The position numbers and the translations under genes are program-made. Below, one piece after another: positions 27,028-34,629 of a stretch of 64,000 nt of DNA. The notes beneath the pieces are model-generated. The model saw only the letters and a list, made by a program, of their open reading frames with translations. It had not been told where the DNA came from and did no database searches. The stretch lies in the NCBI GenBank assembly GCA_900758845.1, contig CAAESW010000009.1:1-64000 (forward strand), read 5' to 3'. Source of the DNA: an uncultured Collinsella sp. Lineage in GTDB: Bacteria; Actinomycetota; Coriobacteriia; Coriobacteriales; Coriobacteriaceae. Position 1 is the first letter of the stretch, and each line of letters opens with the position of its first letter.

Positions 27028-27118
27028 AAAAAAAATAGATGCCCGACCGCTTAAAGCGGACCAGACACCCACAGGAAGGGCTGCTCTTTGGCAGCTATGT
27101 AATTCCATGTGGGTATCT
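27028..27118 (-). promoter_or_regulatory. pyr operon leader: PyrR-type hairpin and attenuator terminator
   Basis: On the minus strand AGATACCCACA (upstream) pairs with TGTGGGTGTCT. The apical part is GGAA/UUCC and GCUGC/GCAGC around the hexaloop CAAAGA, close to the PyrR loop consensus CNGNGA. The 3' arm shares 4 bases (GTCT) with a terminator stem (CCGCTT/AAGCGG extended by GTCTGG/TCGGGC) followed by eight T after GCATCTA (27028-27066). The start of pyrR is 40 bases further. Terminator certainty is high; the PyrR loop is inferred from resemblance. Confidence 0.75.
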
Positions 27119-27143
27119 CGTACCCCTTTAATGGTCAAGGGAT

Positions 27144-27172
27144 AGTGTAGCCAACCTCGAGCTTAATTGCGA
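27144..27172 (-). promoter_or_regulatory. Candidate pyr operon promoter
   Basis: A -10-like TACACT (27144-27149) with a weak -35 (TCGCAA, 27167-27172) 17 bases away would start a leader of about 150 nt, the usual size for PyrR attenuators. The hexamers are poor, so this is tentative. The rest of 27173-27377 holds AT-rich spacer with no gene. Confidence 0.25.
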
Positions 27173-27377
27173 GCATAAATACAGAGCAATCCGTAAACGG
27201 AGCCCAAAGCCCAATAAACCTATATATATTTGTGGGACGAGCTTGAAAACGCATGCACGAGCTGGCATAATCCCCTCTGCTGCACGCAAATCGGATCTAC
27301 GTCCAGGGCCGTGGCGTGGGCACTATCGCCAAAAGAGGAATATCTCTGTGTAGATTGCGCACAGGGAGTGACTTCTG

Positions 27378-27386
27378 TGCTATAGT
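27378..27386 (+). promoter_or_regulatory. Extended -10 promoter of rpmB
   Basis: TGC TATAGT lies 54 bases before the rpmB ATG. There is no recognisable -35 at the usual distance, consistent with an extended -10 promoter. Confidence 0.55.
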
Positions 27387-27440
27387 TCAGGCTTGTTTGT
27401 TAACGCGACATGTTCGTTTGTCGCCCAAGGAGGGTCAGTT

Positions 27441-27629
27441 ATGTCCAAAGTTTGCGAAGTTTGCGGTAAGCACCCCGTTGCCGGTCGCTCCATCAGCCAC
27501 TCTCACCGCGTCACCAACCGTAAGTTCCGCCCCAACATCCAGCGCGTCTACGTCGTCGTCGATGGTCACCGTCGCAAGATGAACGTTTGCTCCACCTGCC
27601 TCAAGTCCGGCAAGGTTGCGCGCTCCTAA
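27441..27629 (+). CDS. rpmB: 50S ribosomal protein L28
   Basis: Large-subunit protein of 62 residues, starting MSKVCEVCGKHPVAGRSISH and ending TCLKSGKVARS. It retains the zinc-binding cysteine pairs (CEVC, CSTC), the C+ form. AAGGAGGG lies 7 bases before the ATG. It is one of only four intact plus-strand genes and is monocistronic, with its own promoter and terminator. Confidence 0.96.
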   Translation: MSKVCEVCGKHPVAGRSISHSHRVTNRKFRPNIQRVYVVVDGHRRKMNVCSTCLKSGKVARS

Positions 27630-27697
27630 ATAAGGTCTTACCAACAAGTACCTCGGACTCTCCGGGTCAAAGACCTCGCGTTCACATAGAACTTACC

Positions 27698-27731
27698 AAA
27701 GGCGCCCTCCCCTACGGAGGGCGCCTTTTTG
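27698..27731 (+). terminator. Rho-independent terminator after rpmB
   Basis: Perfect 10-bp GC-rich stem GGCGCCCTCC/GGAGGGCGCC with a 5-base loop and five T on the plus strand. Confidence 0.95.
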
Positions 27732-27735
27732 CATT

Positions 27736-27976
27736 CATTGGGGACAGACTTATATGAGGGTTTGCAGATGTCAAAGGGATCATAGCGCAGCTGGTATGCC
27801 TTGTAACTAACGGTACGCCTCGAGCGAGTCGGACGCACCTTACACGGGATTGAAATGGATGTAATCGAGTAGCTGCACCGCCTGTGTGTCCGACTCAACC
27901 GCGACCCGCGAATAGCGATTATCAAACAGATGTCCCGTTTTCCCATTGAAATACTCATGAGAGTCTGTACCCAATG
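27736..27976. repeat. Imperfect inverted repeat around the transposase remnant
   Basis: CATTGGGGACAGACTTATAT (plus strand, from 27736) resembles CATTGGGTACAGACTCTCAT read on the minus strand from 27976. Both continue GAG. About 19 of 24 positions match. The right copy lies inside the coding remnant, so it may be chance or a REP-like end. Confidence 0.35.
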
Positions 27977-28004
27977 AGCGGGGCGATGCAGCAGGCAGAT
28001 AGTT
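27840..28004 (-). pseudogene. Remnant of a RAYT/IS200-type (Y1) transposase
   Basis: In one minus-strand frame, with no start codon, the translation contains SLGTDSHEYFNGKTGHLFDN followed by RYSRV...LLDYIHFNPV and a TAA. This matches the region of REP-associated tyrosine transposases around the GHLF and YIHLNPV motifs. Just downstream another frame reads TVSYKAYQLRYDPF, resembling the following SSYRAYL block, so at least one frameshift and one stop have occurred. The catalytic HUH motif and tyrosine are absent. It is a dead fragment in the gap between rpmB and adhE. Confidence 0.7.
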
Positions 28005-28010
28005 TTAGTT

Positions 28011-28091
28011 AAAACGCTTCAGTTTATTGAAGCGTTTTAGTGTGCCTTTTACAGGAATCTTACCGTTCGCCGAATAATTTCTTGCTATCAT
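28011..28091 (+). promoter_or_regulatory. adhE promoter region with two palindromes
   Basis: A perfect 11-bp inverted repeat AAAACGCTTCA/TGAAGCGTTTT (28011-28038, 6-base spacer) lies 48 bases upstream of the -10. The extended -10 TGC TATCAT (28083-28091) is flanked by CTTGC and GCAAG, a second small palindrome centred on the hexamer. The adhE ATG is 40 bases further. The arrangement suggests operator control of fermentation, but I do not recognise a Rex or other known site. Confidence 0.55.
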
Positions 28092-28131
28092 GCAAGGCGT
28101 AGGGTAAATCTCCGATCGCAAGGAGACACAA

Positions 28132-30780
28132 ATGGTGAAAAAGTCACCGGAAAACACTACTCCCGCAATTGTGGACAACGTAGAGGCGCTTGAGGCCAAG
28201 CTCGCTCAGATGCGAGAGGCCCAGGCGCTTTTTGCTACGTACACGCAGGAGCAGGTCGACAAGATCTTCTATGAGGCCGCCATGGCCGCCAACAAGGCTC
28301 GTATCCCGTTGGCGAAGATGGCCATCGAGGAGACCGGCCGCGGCGTTCTTGAGGACAAGGTCATCAAGAACCACTACGCCGCAGAGTACATCTACAACGC
28401 TTACAAGAACACCAAGACCTGTGGTGTCCTGGAGCGCGACGAGGCTTACGGCATCACCAAGGTCGCCGAGCCCATCGGCATCGTGGGCGCCGTCATCCCG
28501 ACCACCAACCCGACCTCCACGGCCATCTTCAAGACGCTCATCTGCCTGAAGACCCGTAACGCCATCATCATCTCCCCGCACCCGGCTGCCGCCAAGTGTA
28601 CCATCGCCGCCGCCAAGCTCGTGCTTGACGCCGCCGTCAAGGCCGGCGCCCCCGAGGGCATCATCGGCTGGGTCGATGTCCCCTCCATCGAGCTGACTAA
28701 CATGGTCATGCGCGACGTCGACATTATCCTCGCCACCGGTGGCCCGGGCATGGTCAAGGCCGCTTACTCCTCGGGCAAGCCCGCCCTGGGCGTTGGCGCC
28801 GGTAACACCCCGGTCGTCATCGACGACACCGCCGACGTGCTGCTCGCCGTCAACTCCATCATCCACTCCAAGACCTTCGACAACGGCATGATCTGCGCTT
28901 CCGAGCAGTCCGTGACCGTAATCGACAGCATCTATGACCAGGTTAAGGCCGAGTTCCAGAAGCGCGGCTGCTACTTCGTCAAGCAGGGTGCCGAGATGGA
29001 GGCCCTGCGTGCCGCCATGTTCAAGAACGGCGCTCTCGATCACCGCATCCCCGGCATGGCCGCTGCCAAGATCGCCGAGCTCGCCGGCATCGAGGTTCCC
29101 GCCAAGACCAAGATCCTGATCGCCGAGGTCACCTCCACCGACCCCGCCAAGGAGGAGTTCTCCCACGAGAAGCTCTCCCCGGTCCTGGCCATGTACCACG
29201 CCAAGGACTTCCAGGAGGCCGTCGACAAGGCCGAGCACCTCGTGCTCGCCGGTGGCCCGGGCCACACCGCCTCTCTGTACGTGCACCCCGCCCAGGCCGA
29301 GAAGATCAGCCTGTTCGAGCACGTCATGAAGGCCTGCCGTATCGTCATCAACACCCCGTCCTCGCACGGCGGCATCGGTGACCTGTACAACTTTGGCATG
29401 AAGCCGTCTCTGACCCTGGGCTGCGGCTCCTGGGGCGGCAACTCCGTCTCCGAGAACGTTGGGGTGAAGCACTTGATCAACGTTAAGACTGTGGCCGAGC
29501 GCCGTGAGAACATGCTGTGGTTCCGCGCTCCCGAGAAGGTCTACTTCAAGAAGGGTTCCACGCCCGTCGCCCTCGACGAGCTGGGCAACGTCATGGGCAA
29601 GAAGCGCGCCTTCATCGTCACCGACCAGTTCCTCTTCAAGAATGGCAACACTCGCGCCATCGAGGCCAAGCTCGACGAGATGGGCATCGCCCACGACTGC
29701 TTCTACGACGTCGAGCCCGATCCGTCGCTGCAGTGCGCACGTCGCGGCGCCAAGCAGATGGCTCTCTTTGAGCCGGACGTCATCATCGCCGTCGGCGGTG
29801 GCTCCGCTATGGACGCCGGCAAGATCATGTGGATGATGTACGAGCACCCCGAGTGCAAGTTTGAGGACATGGCCATGGACTTCATGGACATCCGCAAGCG
29901 TATCTTCACCTTCCCCGAGATGGGCAAGAAGGCCTACTTCGTCGCCGTCCCGACCTCTTCGGGTACCGGCTCCGAGTGCACGCCGTTCGCCATCATCACC
30001 GACAAGGAGACCGGCATCAAGTGGCCGCTCGCCGACTACGCGCTGCTCCCCAACATGGCTATCGTCGACGCCGACAACTGCATGACCGCCCCGCGCGGCC
30101 TGACCGCTGCCTCCGGCATCGACGTCATGACCCACGCCATCGAGTCCTACGTCTCCATCATGGCTTCCGACTACACCAAGGGCCTCTCCGAGCGCGCTGC
30201 CAAGCTCGTTTTCGAGAACCTGCCCTCCAGCTTCACGAACGGCGCCAAGGACCCGCACGCCCGCGAGGAGATGCACAACGCCTCCTGCATGGCCGGTATG
30301 GCCTTCGCCAACGCCTTCCTGGGCCTCAACCACTCCATGGCCCACAAGCTCGGCGCTTTCCATCACCTGCCCCACGGCCTCGCAAACGCTGTCATCCTGA
30401 CCCGCGTCATGCGCTACAACGCCGCCGAGGCTCCCGTCAAGATGGGTACCTTCTCCCAGTATCCTTACCCCAACGCGCTGCACAACTACGCCGAGATGGC
30501 CAAGTACTGCGGCATCGAGGGCAAGGACGACAAGGAGGTCTTCGAGAACTTCATCACGAAGCTCGAGGAGCTCAAGGACTTCATCGGCGTCAAGAAGACC
30601 ATCGCCGACTACGGTGTTGACGAGCAGTACTTCCTCGACACCCTCGACGAAATGACCGAGCAGGCATTCAACGACCAGTGCACCGGCGCCAACCCGCGCT
30701 ACCCGCTCATGAGCGAGATCAAGGAGCTCTACCTGGACGCCTACTACGGCCGCGAGCCCCAGGATTACGCCGTCTGCTAG
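28132..30780 (+). CDS. adhE: Bifunctional acetaldehyde-CoA/alcohol dehydrogenase
   Basis: Reduces acetyl-CoA to acetaldehyde and ethanol, regenerating NAD in anaerobic fermentation; the enzyme assembles into spirosomes. The 882 residues contain an N-terminal aldehyde dehydrogenase domain with the catalytic cysteine in NGMICASEQS (about residue 252). The linker is followed by an iron-dependent alcohol dehydrogenase domain with GGGSAMDAGK, DVMTHAIESYVS and the metal histidines in NHSMAHKLGAFHHLPHG. The codon bias is very strong, as in highly expressed genes. AAGGAGA precedes the ATG. It has its own promoter and is followed by an APH-fold kinase gene. Confidence 0.97.
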   Translation: MVKKSPENTTPAIVDNVEALEAKLAQMREAQALFATYTQEQVDKIFYEAAMAANKARIPLAKMAIEETGRGVLEDKVIKNHYAAEYIYNAYKNTKTCGVLERDEAYGITKVAEPIGIVGAVIPTTNPTSTAIFKTLICLKTRNAIIISPHPAAAKCTIAAAKLVLDAAVKAGAPEGIIGWVDVPSIELTNMVMRDVDIILATGGPGMVKAAYSSGKPALGVGAGNTPVVIDDTADVLLAVNSIIHSKTFDNGMICASEQSVTVIDSIYDQVKAEFQKRGCYFVKQGAEMEALRAAMFKNGALDHRIPGMAAAKIAELAGIEVPAKTKILIAEVTSTDPAKEEFSHEKLSPVLAMYHAKDFQEAVDKAEHLVLAGGPGHTASLYVHPAQAEKISLFEHVMKACRIVINTPSSHGGIGDLYNFGMKPSLTLGCGSWGGNSVSENVGVKHLINVKTVAERRENMLWFRAPEKVYFKKGSTPVALDELGNVMGKKRAFIVTDQFLFKNGNTRAIEAKLDEMGIAHDCFYDVEPDPSLQCARRGAKQMALFEPDVIIAVGGGSAMDAGKIMWMMYEHPECKFEDMAMDFMDIRKRIFTFPEMGKKAYFVAVPTSSGTGSECTPFAIITDKETGIKWPLADYALLPNMAIVDADNCMTAPRGLTAASGIDVMTHAIESYVSIMASDYTKGLSERAAKLVFENLPSSFTNGAKDPHAREEMHNASCMAGMAFANAFLGLNHSMAHKLGAFHHLPHGLANAVILTRVMRYNAAEAPVKMGTFSQYPYPNALHNYAEMAKYCGIEGKDDKEVFENFITKLEELKDFIGVKKTIADYGVDEQYFLDTLDEMTEQAFNDQCTGANPRYPLMSEIKELYLDAYYGREPQDYAVC

Positions 30781-30797
30781 TTTTAGCACGGTTTTTA

Positions 30798-30836
30798 ACG
30801 GCGGGGGTGCACGGGTGTTTCACACACCCCCGCCGT
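30798..30836 (+). terminator. GC-rich stem-loop after adhE
   Basis: Arms ACGGCGGGGGTG/CACCCCCGCCGT around a 15-base loop, 18 bases past the adhE stop. There is no T-run, so it may only partly terminate or may stabilise the adhE message while letting some transcription reach the kinase gene. Confidence 0.5.
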
Positions 30837-30868
30837 CGCTTCTATCGCATCGTTGAAAGGATGCAACC

Positions 30869-31633
30869 ATGCTGCTACCCGATTCCAAGACCGAGCTCGT
30901 CCGCCGTGGCAACAAGGTCGTTTACGACCTGGGCGACAAGATTGTCAAGGTCTTTAACGAGACCAAGCCTGTCTCCGACGTGTTCAACGAGGCTTTGAAT
31001 CTTGCCCGCATCAATGAGTGCGGCATCCGCAGCCCCAAGGCGCTCGAGGTTTCCCAGCTCGAGAACGCCAACGGCTGGGCGCTCGTGACCGAGAAGGTTC
31101 CGGGCACCACCCTTGCCGAGAAGATGACTGCCGAGCCCCAGCGCTTTGGTGAGTACCTCGAGATGTTCGTCGACCTCCAGATCGAGATCCACGGCTACAC
31201 CTCCCCGCTGCTCAACCGACAGCGCGACAAGTACGCCCGCATGATCGACAGCCTTGATCAGCTCAATGCCACCACGCGCTACAACCTTCAGGAGCGTCTG
31301 GACGGCATGACCAAGGAGTTCAAGGTCTGCCACGGCGACTTCAACCCCTCCAACGTCATCGTCGGCGACGACGGCCAGCTCTATGTGTGCGACTGGGCAC
31401 ACGCCACCCAGGGCTCCCCTGCTGCCGACGTTGCCACCACCTACCTGCTCTTTGCCCTCAACAGCAAGGATCAGGCTGAGGCCTACCTGGAGCTCTACTG
31501 CGACCGCGCCGACATGCCCATGCAGGTCGTGCGTCAGTGGACGAGCATCGTCGCCGCTTCCGAGCTCGCTCGTAAGCGCAACGTGAACGACGAGTTCCTG
31601 AAGAACTGGATCGACGTCGTCGATTATCAGTAA
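30869..31633 (+). CDS. APH-fold phosphotransferase of unknown substrate
   Basis: A 254-residue protein with the aminoglycoside phosphotransferase/choline kinase fold. It has a possible nucleotide Lys in KIVKVF, the Brenner motif HGDFNPSNVIV with catalytic Asp, and CDWAHA as the metal-binding DFG equivalent. No membrane segment is seen. AAAGGA precedes the ATG. Placement 88 bases after adhE on the only plus-strand island suggests co-expression. It is unlikely to be a real antibiotic-resistance gene; the substrate could be a small alcohol, sugar or amine, or a protein. I cannot assign a specific function. Confidence 0.8.
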   Translation: MLLPDSKTELVRRGNKVVYDLGDKIVKVFNETKPVSDVFNEALNLARINECGIRSPKALEVSQLENANGWALVTEKVPGTTLAEKMTAEPQRFGEYLEMFVDLQIEIHGYTSPLLNRQRDKYARMIDSLDQLNATTRYNLQERLDGMTKEFKVCHGDFNPSNVIVGDDGQLYVCDWAHATQGSPAADVATTYLLFALNSKDQAEAYLELYCDRADMPMQVVRQWTSIVAASELARKRNVNDEFLKNWIDVVDYQ

Positions 31634-31665
31634 TATCTGAGCGATTTATTTCGCATCGGAGGCAC

Positions 31666-31710
31666 AAGGAAAACCCCGCAGCTCGCATGGGTTGTGGGGT
31701 TTTCCTTTTA
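31666..31710 (+). terminator. Terminator after the APH-fold kinase
   Basis: Stem AAGGAAAACCCC/GGGGTTTTCCTT followed by TTTTA on the plus strand. It faces the proS terminator, so the two convergent units are insulated. Confidence 0.85.
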
Positions 31711-31730
31711 GATATCGAGGATGCCACAAG

Positions 31731-31781
31731 ATAAAAGGACGGCCCCGCATCTCCCCGATCTGGAGAAATGCGGGGCCGTCC
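31731..31781 (-). terminator. Terminator after proS
   Basis: Perfect 14-bp stem GGACGGCCCCGCAT/ATGCGGGGCCGTCC followed on the minus strand by TTTTAT. Confidence 0.9.
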
Positions 31782-31811
31782 CGTATATCGAACTACAAGC
31801 GAAATCGTCGA

Positions 31812-33533
31812 TTAACGGCGTGCTGCCTTCACAAGCTCGGCGACCTTGGCGACGACCTCGTCGATCGCCACATCCTCGCGCTCACCCGTGGCACGGTCCT
31901 TGAGCTCAACGGTGCCATTCTTAAGGCCACGCTTACCCAGAACGACCTGATACGGGAAGCCCATAAGGTCGTTGTCGGCAAACTTAAAGCCGGGACGCTC
32001 GTCGCGGTCGTCGACGACAACCTCGATACCCTCGGCGCACAGGCCATCAACGATCTGCTCGCAGACGGTAGCGCACTCCTCCTTCTTGGGATCGAGCGGA
32101 ATCACCGCGACCTCGTACGGGGCAACGGAGACCGGCCAGACGATACCGTGCTCGTCGTTGTGCTGCTCAACGACGGCAGCGAGCGAGCGGGACACACCAA
32201 CGCCGTAGCAGCCCATGATGAGCGGCTTCTCCTTGCCGTCCTCGTCCATAAAGGTGGCACCCATGGCCTCGGAATACTTGGTGCCCAGCTGGAAGACCTG
32301 AGAGACCTCGATGCCGCGGGCAGCGGAGAGCGGCTTGCCGCAGTGCGGGCAGGGGTCGCCGGCGACAACGGTGACCAGATCGGCCCACTCATCGACGGTA
32401 AAGTCGCGCTCGGGGCAGGCACCGGTAAAGTGATAATCGACCTCGTTGGCACCGCAGGCCCACTGCTTGGAATCGCGCAGGCTCTCGTCGCACACCAGAC
32501 GAATGCCATCGGGCAGGTTAACCGGTCCGATAAAGCCCTTGTGCAGACCGTTCGCCTGAAGCTCCTCGTCGGTCATCATGCGATAGCCCTTGCCAAAGAC
32601 GTGCTCGGCCTTGCAATCGTTGAGCTCGTGATCGCCCGGAACAATGGCCACGACCGGCTTGCCCTCGGCGTCGATGAGTGCCAGCGACTTGCGCGTGCCG
32701 TTCTCGGGGAACCCAAAGAACTTAGCAACAGCCTCAATGGTGCCCATGCCCGGAGTCTCAACCTTGGTGAGCGTACTGTCACCAGGACCCTCGGTCACGA
32801 CGACCTTGGTGCTTGCCGCCTCGTCATCGGCAGCAAAGCCGCAATCGTCGCAGTAGACGAGCGAAGCCTCGCCGGCGTCGGCCAAAGCCATGTACTCGAC
32901 GGAGGTATCGCCACCGATCTCACCGGAGTCGGCAACAACGGGCAGGGCCTTGATATAGCAGCGCTCGCAGATGTTAGCGTAGGCCTGCTTCATCTTGTCA
33001 TACTCCTCCTGCAGGCTCTCCTGCGTGGCGGAGAAGCTGTAGGCGTCCTTCATGATGAACTCGCGACCGCGCATCAGGCCAAAGCGGGGGCGGAACTCGT
33101 CGCGGAACTTGTCCTGAATGTGGTAAAGGTTGACAGGCAGCTGCTTATAGGAGCGCAGCTCGTTGCGCACCAAGGCCGTGACGGTCTCCTCGTGCGTGGG
33201 GCCCAGGACGAACTCGCGACCATGACGGTCGTCAAAGCGCACAAGCTCCTTACCATAGGCGTCGATGCGGCCGGACTCGCGCCACAACTCGGCGTCGACC
33301 ATGATAGGCATCATAAGCTCCTGGGCGCCGGCGGCGTCCATCTCGTCGCGCACGATGTTCTCGATCTTGCGAATCGAGCGCCAAGCAAGCGGCAGGTAGG
33401 AATACAGACCGGCGGCCTCCTTGCGGATCATGCCGGCACGGAGCAGCAGACGGTGGCTGGCGAGCTCAGCGTCCGCCGGATCCTCTTTAAGCGTCGGCGC
33501 ATAAAGCTTAGACATATACATTGCTCGGGTCAT
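31812..33533 (-). CDS. proS: Prolyl-tRNA synthetase (bacterial type with editing insert)
   Basis: Class II aminoacyl-tRNA synthetase charging proline. The 573 residues start MTRAMYMSKLYAPTLKEDPA. Motif 2 region is QDKFRDEFRPRFGLMRGREF. A YbaK-like editing insertion lies between about residues 220 and 390, and motif 3 is in the segment GCYGVGVSRSLAAVVEQ. The ATG directly follows the ispG stop, and GAGGAG lies 6 bases upstream inside ispG. A strong terminator follows, closing the long rpsB-to-proS block of genes. Confidence 0.97.
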   Translation of the reverse strand: MTRAMYMSKLYAPTLKEDPADAELASHRLLLRAGMIRKEAAGLYSYLPLAWRSIRKIENIVRDEMDAAGAQELMMPIMVDAELWRESGRIDAYGKELVRFDDRHGREFVLGPTHEETVTALVRNELRSYKQLPVNLYHIQDKFRDEFRPRFGLMRGREFIMKDAYSFSATQESLQEEYDKMKQAYANICERCYIKALPVVADSGEIGGDTSVEYMALADAGEASLVYCDDCGFAADDEAASTKVVVTEGPGDSTLTKVETPGMGTIEAVAKFFGFPENGTRKSLALIDAEGKPVVAIVPGDHELNDCKAEHVFGKGYRMMTDEELQANGLHKGFIGPVNLPDGIRLVCDESLRDSKQWACGANEVDYHFTGACPERDFTVDEWADLVTVVAGDPCPHCGKPLSAARGIEVSQVFQLGTKYSEAMGATFMDEDGKEKPLIMGCYGVGVSRSLAAVVEQHNDEHGIVWPVSVAPYEVAVIPLDPKKEECATVCEQIVDGLCAEGIEVVVDDRDERPGFKFADNDLMGFPYQVVLGKRGLKNGTVELKDRATGEREDVAIDEVVAKVAELVKAARR

Positions 33534-34616
33534 TTATTTCTCCTCAATAAGCTTGTCGACCTCGGCCATAAGCGCGTCGACAATTTGGTCCTCAGCTACT
33601 TTACCAATGATCTGGCCATGCGAAAAGAGCAAGGCCTGACCACGTCCGCAAGCAACGCCCAGGTCGGCATCAGAAGCCTCACCGGGGCCATTAACGGCAC
33701 ATCCCATAACGGCAATCGAAAGCGGCGCGGTATAGTTCTTAAGCCGCTCGGTTACTTCCTCGGCGATGGGAATCAGGTTAACCTGGCAGCGGGCGCACGT
33801 GGGGCACGAGACAATCTCGGGACCACGGCGACGCAGGCCCAACGACTGCAGAATACCCCAGGCAACCGGCGGCTCCTCAGCCGGATCGGCTGTGAGCGAC
33901 ACACGCATGGTGTCGCCAATGCCTTCGGAAAGCAAGATACCCAAGCCTACAGAACTCTTGATGGTGCCCTGGAGCTTGGTCCCCGCCTCCGTCACGCCCA
34001 GGTGAAGCGGAACGTGGGGAATCTCACGCGACAGGGCTCGATAGGTATCGAGCGTCGTTTGCACGCTATGGGCCTTGGCCGAAAGCACAATGTTCGTAAA
34101 GCCGCGGTCCTCAAAGTGCTTGACGAAGCGCTCGCTCGACATCACGAGCTTTTCGGGCTGCGTGAGGTCTTCGCGCTCGGCGATATCCTGCTCAAGCGAG
34201 CCCGCGTTCACGCCAATACGAATCGCGCACCCAGCGGCACCCGCGGCATCGATCACGGCATCGACCTTGGCCCAATCGCCAATGTTGCCGGGATTGATGC
34301 GCAGCTTGGCAGCACCGGCCTCAACGGCACCAATGGCGAGCTTATGGTTAAAGTGAATATCGGCGACGATCGGCACCGGGGACTCGGCACAGATGGTGCG
34401 GAAACCCTCAAGCGCGGCCTCGGTGGGCACGCTCACGCGCACGATATCGCAGCCAGCCTGCGCCAACGCGCACACTTGCGCAAGCGTTGCCTGGGCATCA
34501 GCGGTATCGGTGCAGGTCATGGACTGAACCACGACCGGAGCGCCGCCACCGATCTGCACGCCGCCCACATGCACGGGGCGCGTCAACTCGCGAGGCAAAG
34601 GATGGGATAAAGACAA
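33534..34616 (-). CDS. ispG: 4-hydroxy-3-methylbut-2-en-1-yl diphosphate synthase
   Basis: Iron-sulfur enzyme of the MEP isoprenoid pathway. It carries VGGVQIGGGAPVVVQSMTCT near the N-terminus. Cysteines for the [4Fe-4S] cluster are in CPTCARCQVNL and MGCAVNGPGEA near the C-terminus. I chose TTG 34616 as start (360 residues), because GGGGAG lies 8 bases upstream right after the rseP stop; no ATG exists at the right place. With dxr two genes upstream this cluster supplies two MEP-pathway steps, next to uppS. Confidence 0.93.
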   Translation of the reverse strand: MSLSHPLPRELTRPVHVGGVQIGGGAPVVVQSMTCTDTADAQATLAQVCALAQAGCDIVRVSVPTEAALEGFRTICAESPVPIVADIHFNHKLAIGAVEAGAAKLRINPGNIGDWAKVDAVIDAAGAAGCAIRIGVNAGSLEQDIAEREDLTQPEKLVMSSERFVKHFEDRGFTNIVLSAKAHSVQTTLDTYRALSREIPHVPLHLGVTEAGTKLQGTIKSSVGLGILLSEGIGDTMRVSLTADPAEEPPVAWGILQSLGLRRRGPEIVSCPTCARCQVNLIPIAEEVTERLKNYTAPLSIAVMGCAVNGPGEASDADLGVACGRGQALLFSHGQIIGKVAEDQIVDALMAEVDKLIEEK

Positions 34617-34629
34617 TCCAAACACTCCC

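Noticed and set aside
28011..28038. Rex or CcpA operator reading of the adhE upstream palindrome
   Set aside because: The sequence does not match the TTGTGAA...TTCACAA Rex site or the TGWAANCGNTNWCA element; left as an unknown palindrome.
27630..28131. tRNA gene or CRISPR in the largest gene-free stretch
   Set aside because: I found no cloverleaf or regularly spaced repeat there. It holds the rpmB terminator, the transposase remnant and the adhE promoter.
28144..30789. An 881-codon frame antisense to nearly all of adhE
   Set aside because: adhE has exceptionally biased codons, which remove stops from the complementary frame. The antisense product has no recognisable motif and no ribosome-binding site.
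30869..31633. Aminoglycoside resistance gene
   Set aside because: It has the general APH fold only. Composition and codon use match the chromosome, it pairs with adhE, and no mobile element adjoins it, so a resistance label would be unsupported.
31692..34610. A 972-codon plus-strand frame opposite proS and ispG
   Set aside because: It crosses two conserved genes and a terminator region, and has no motif or start signal; it is a composition artefact.
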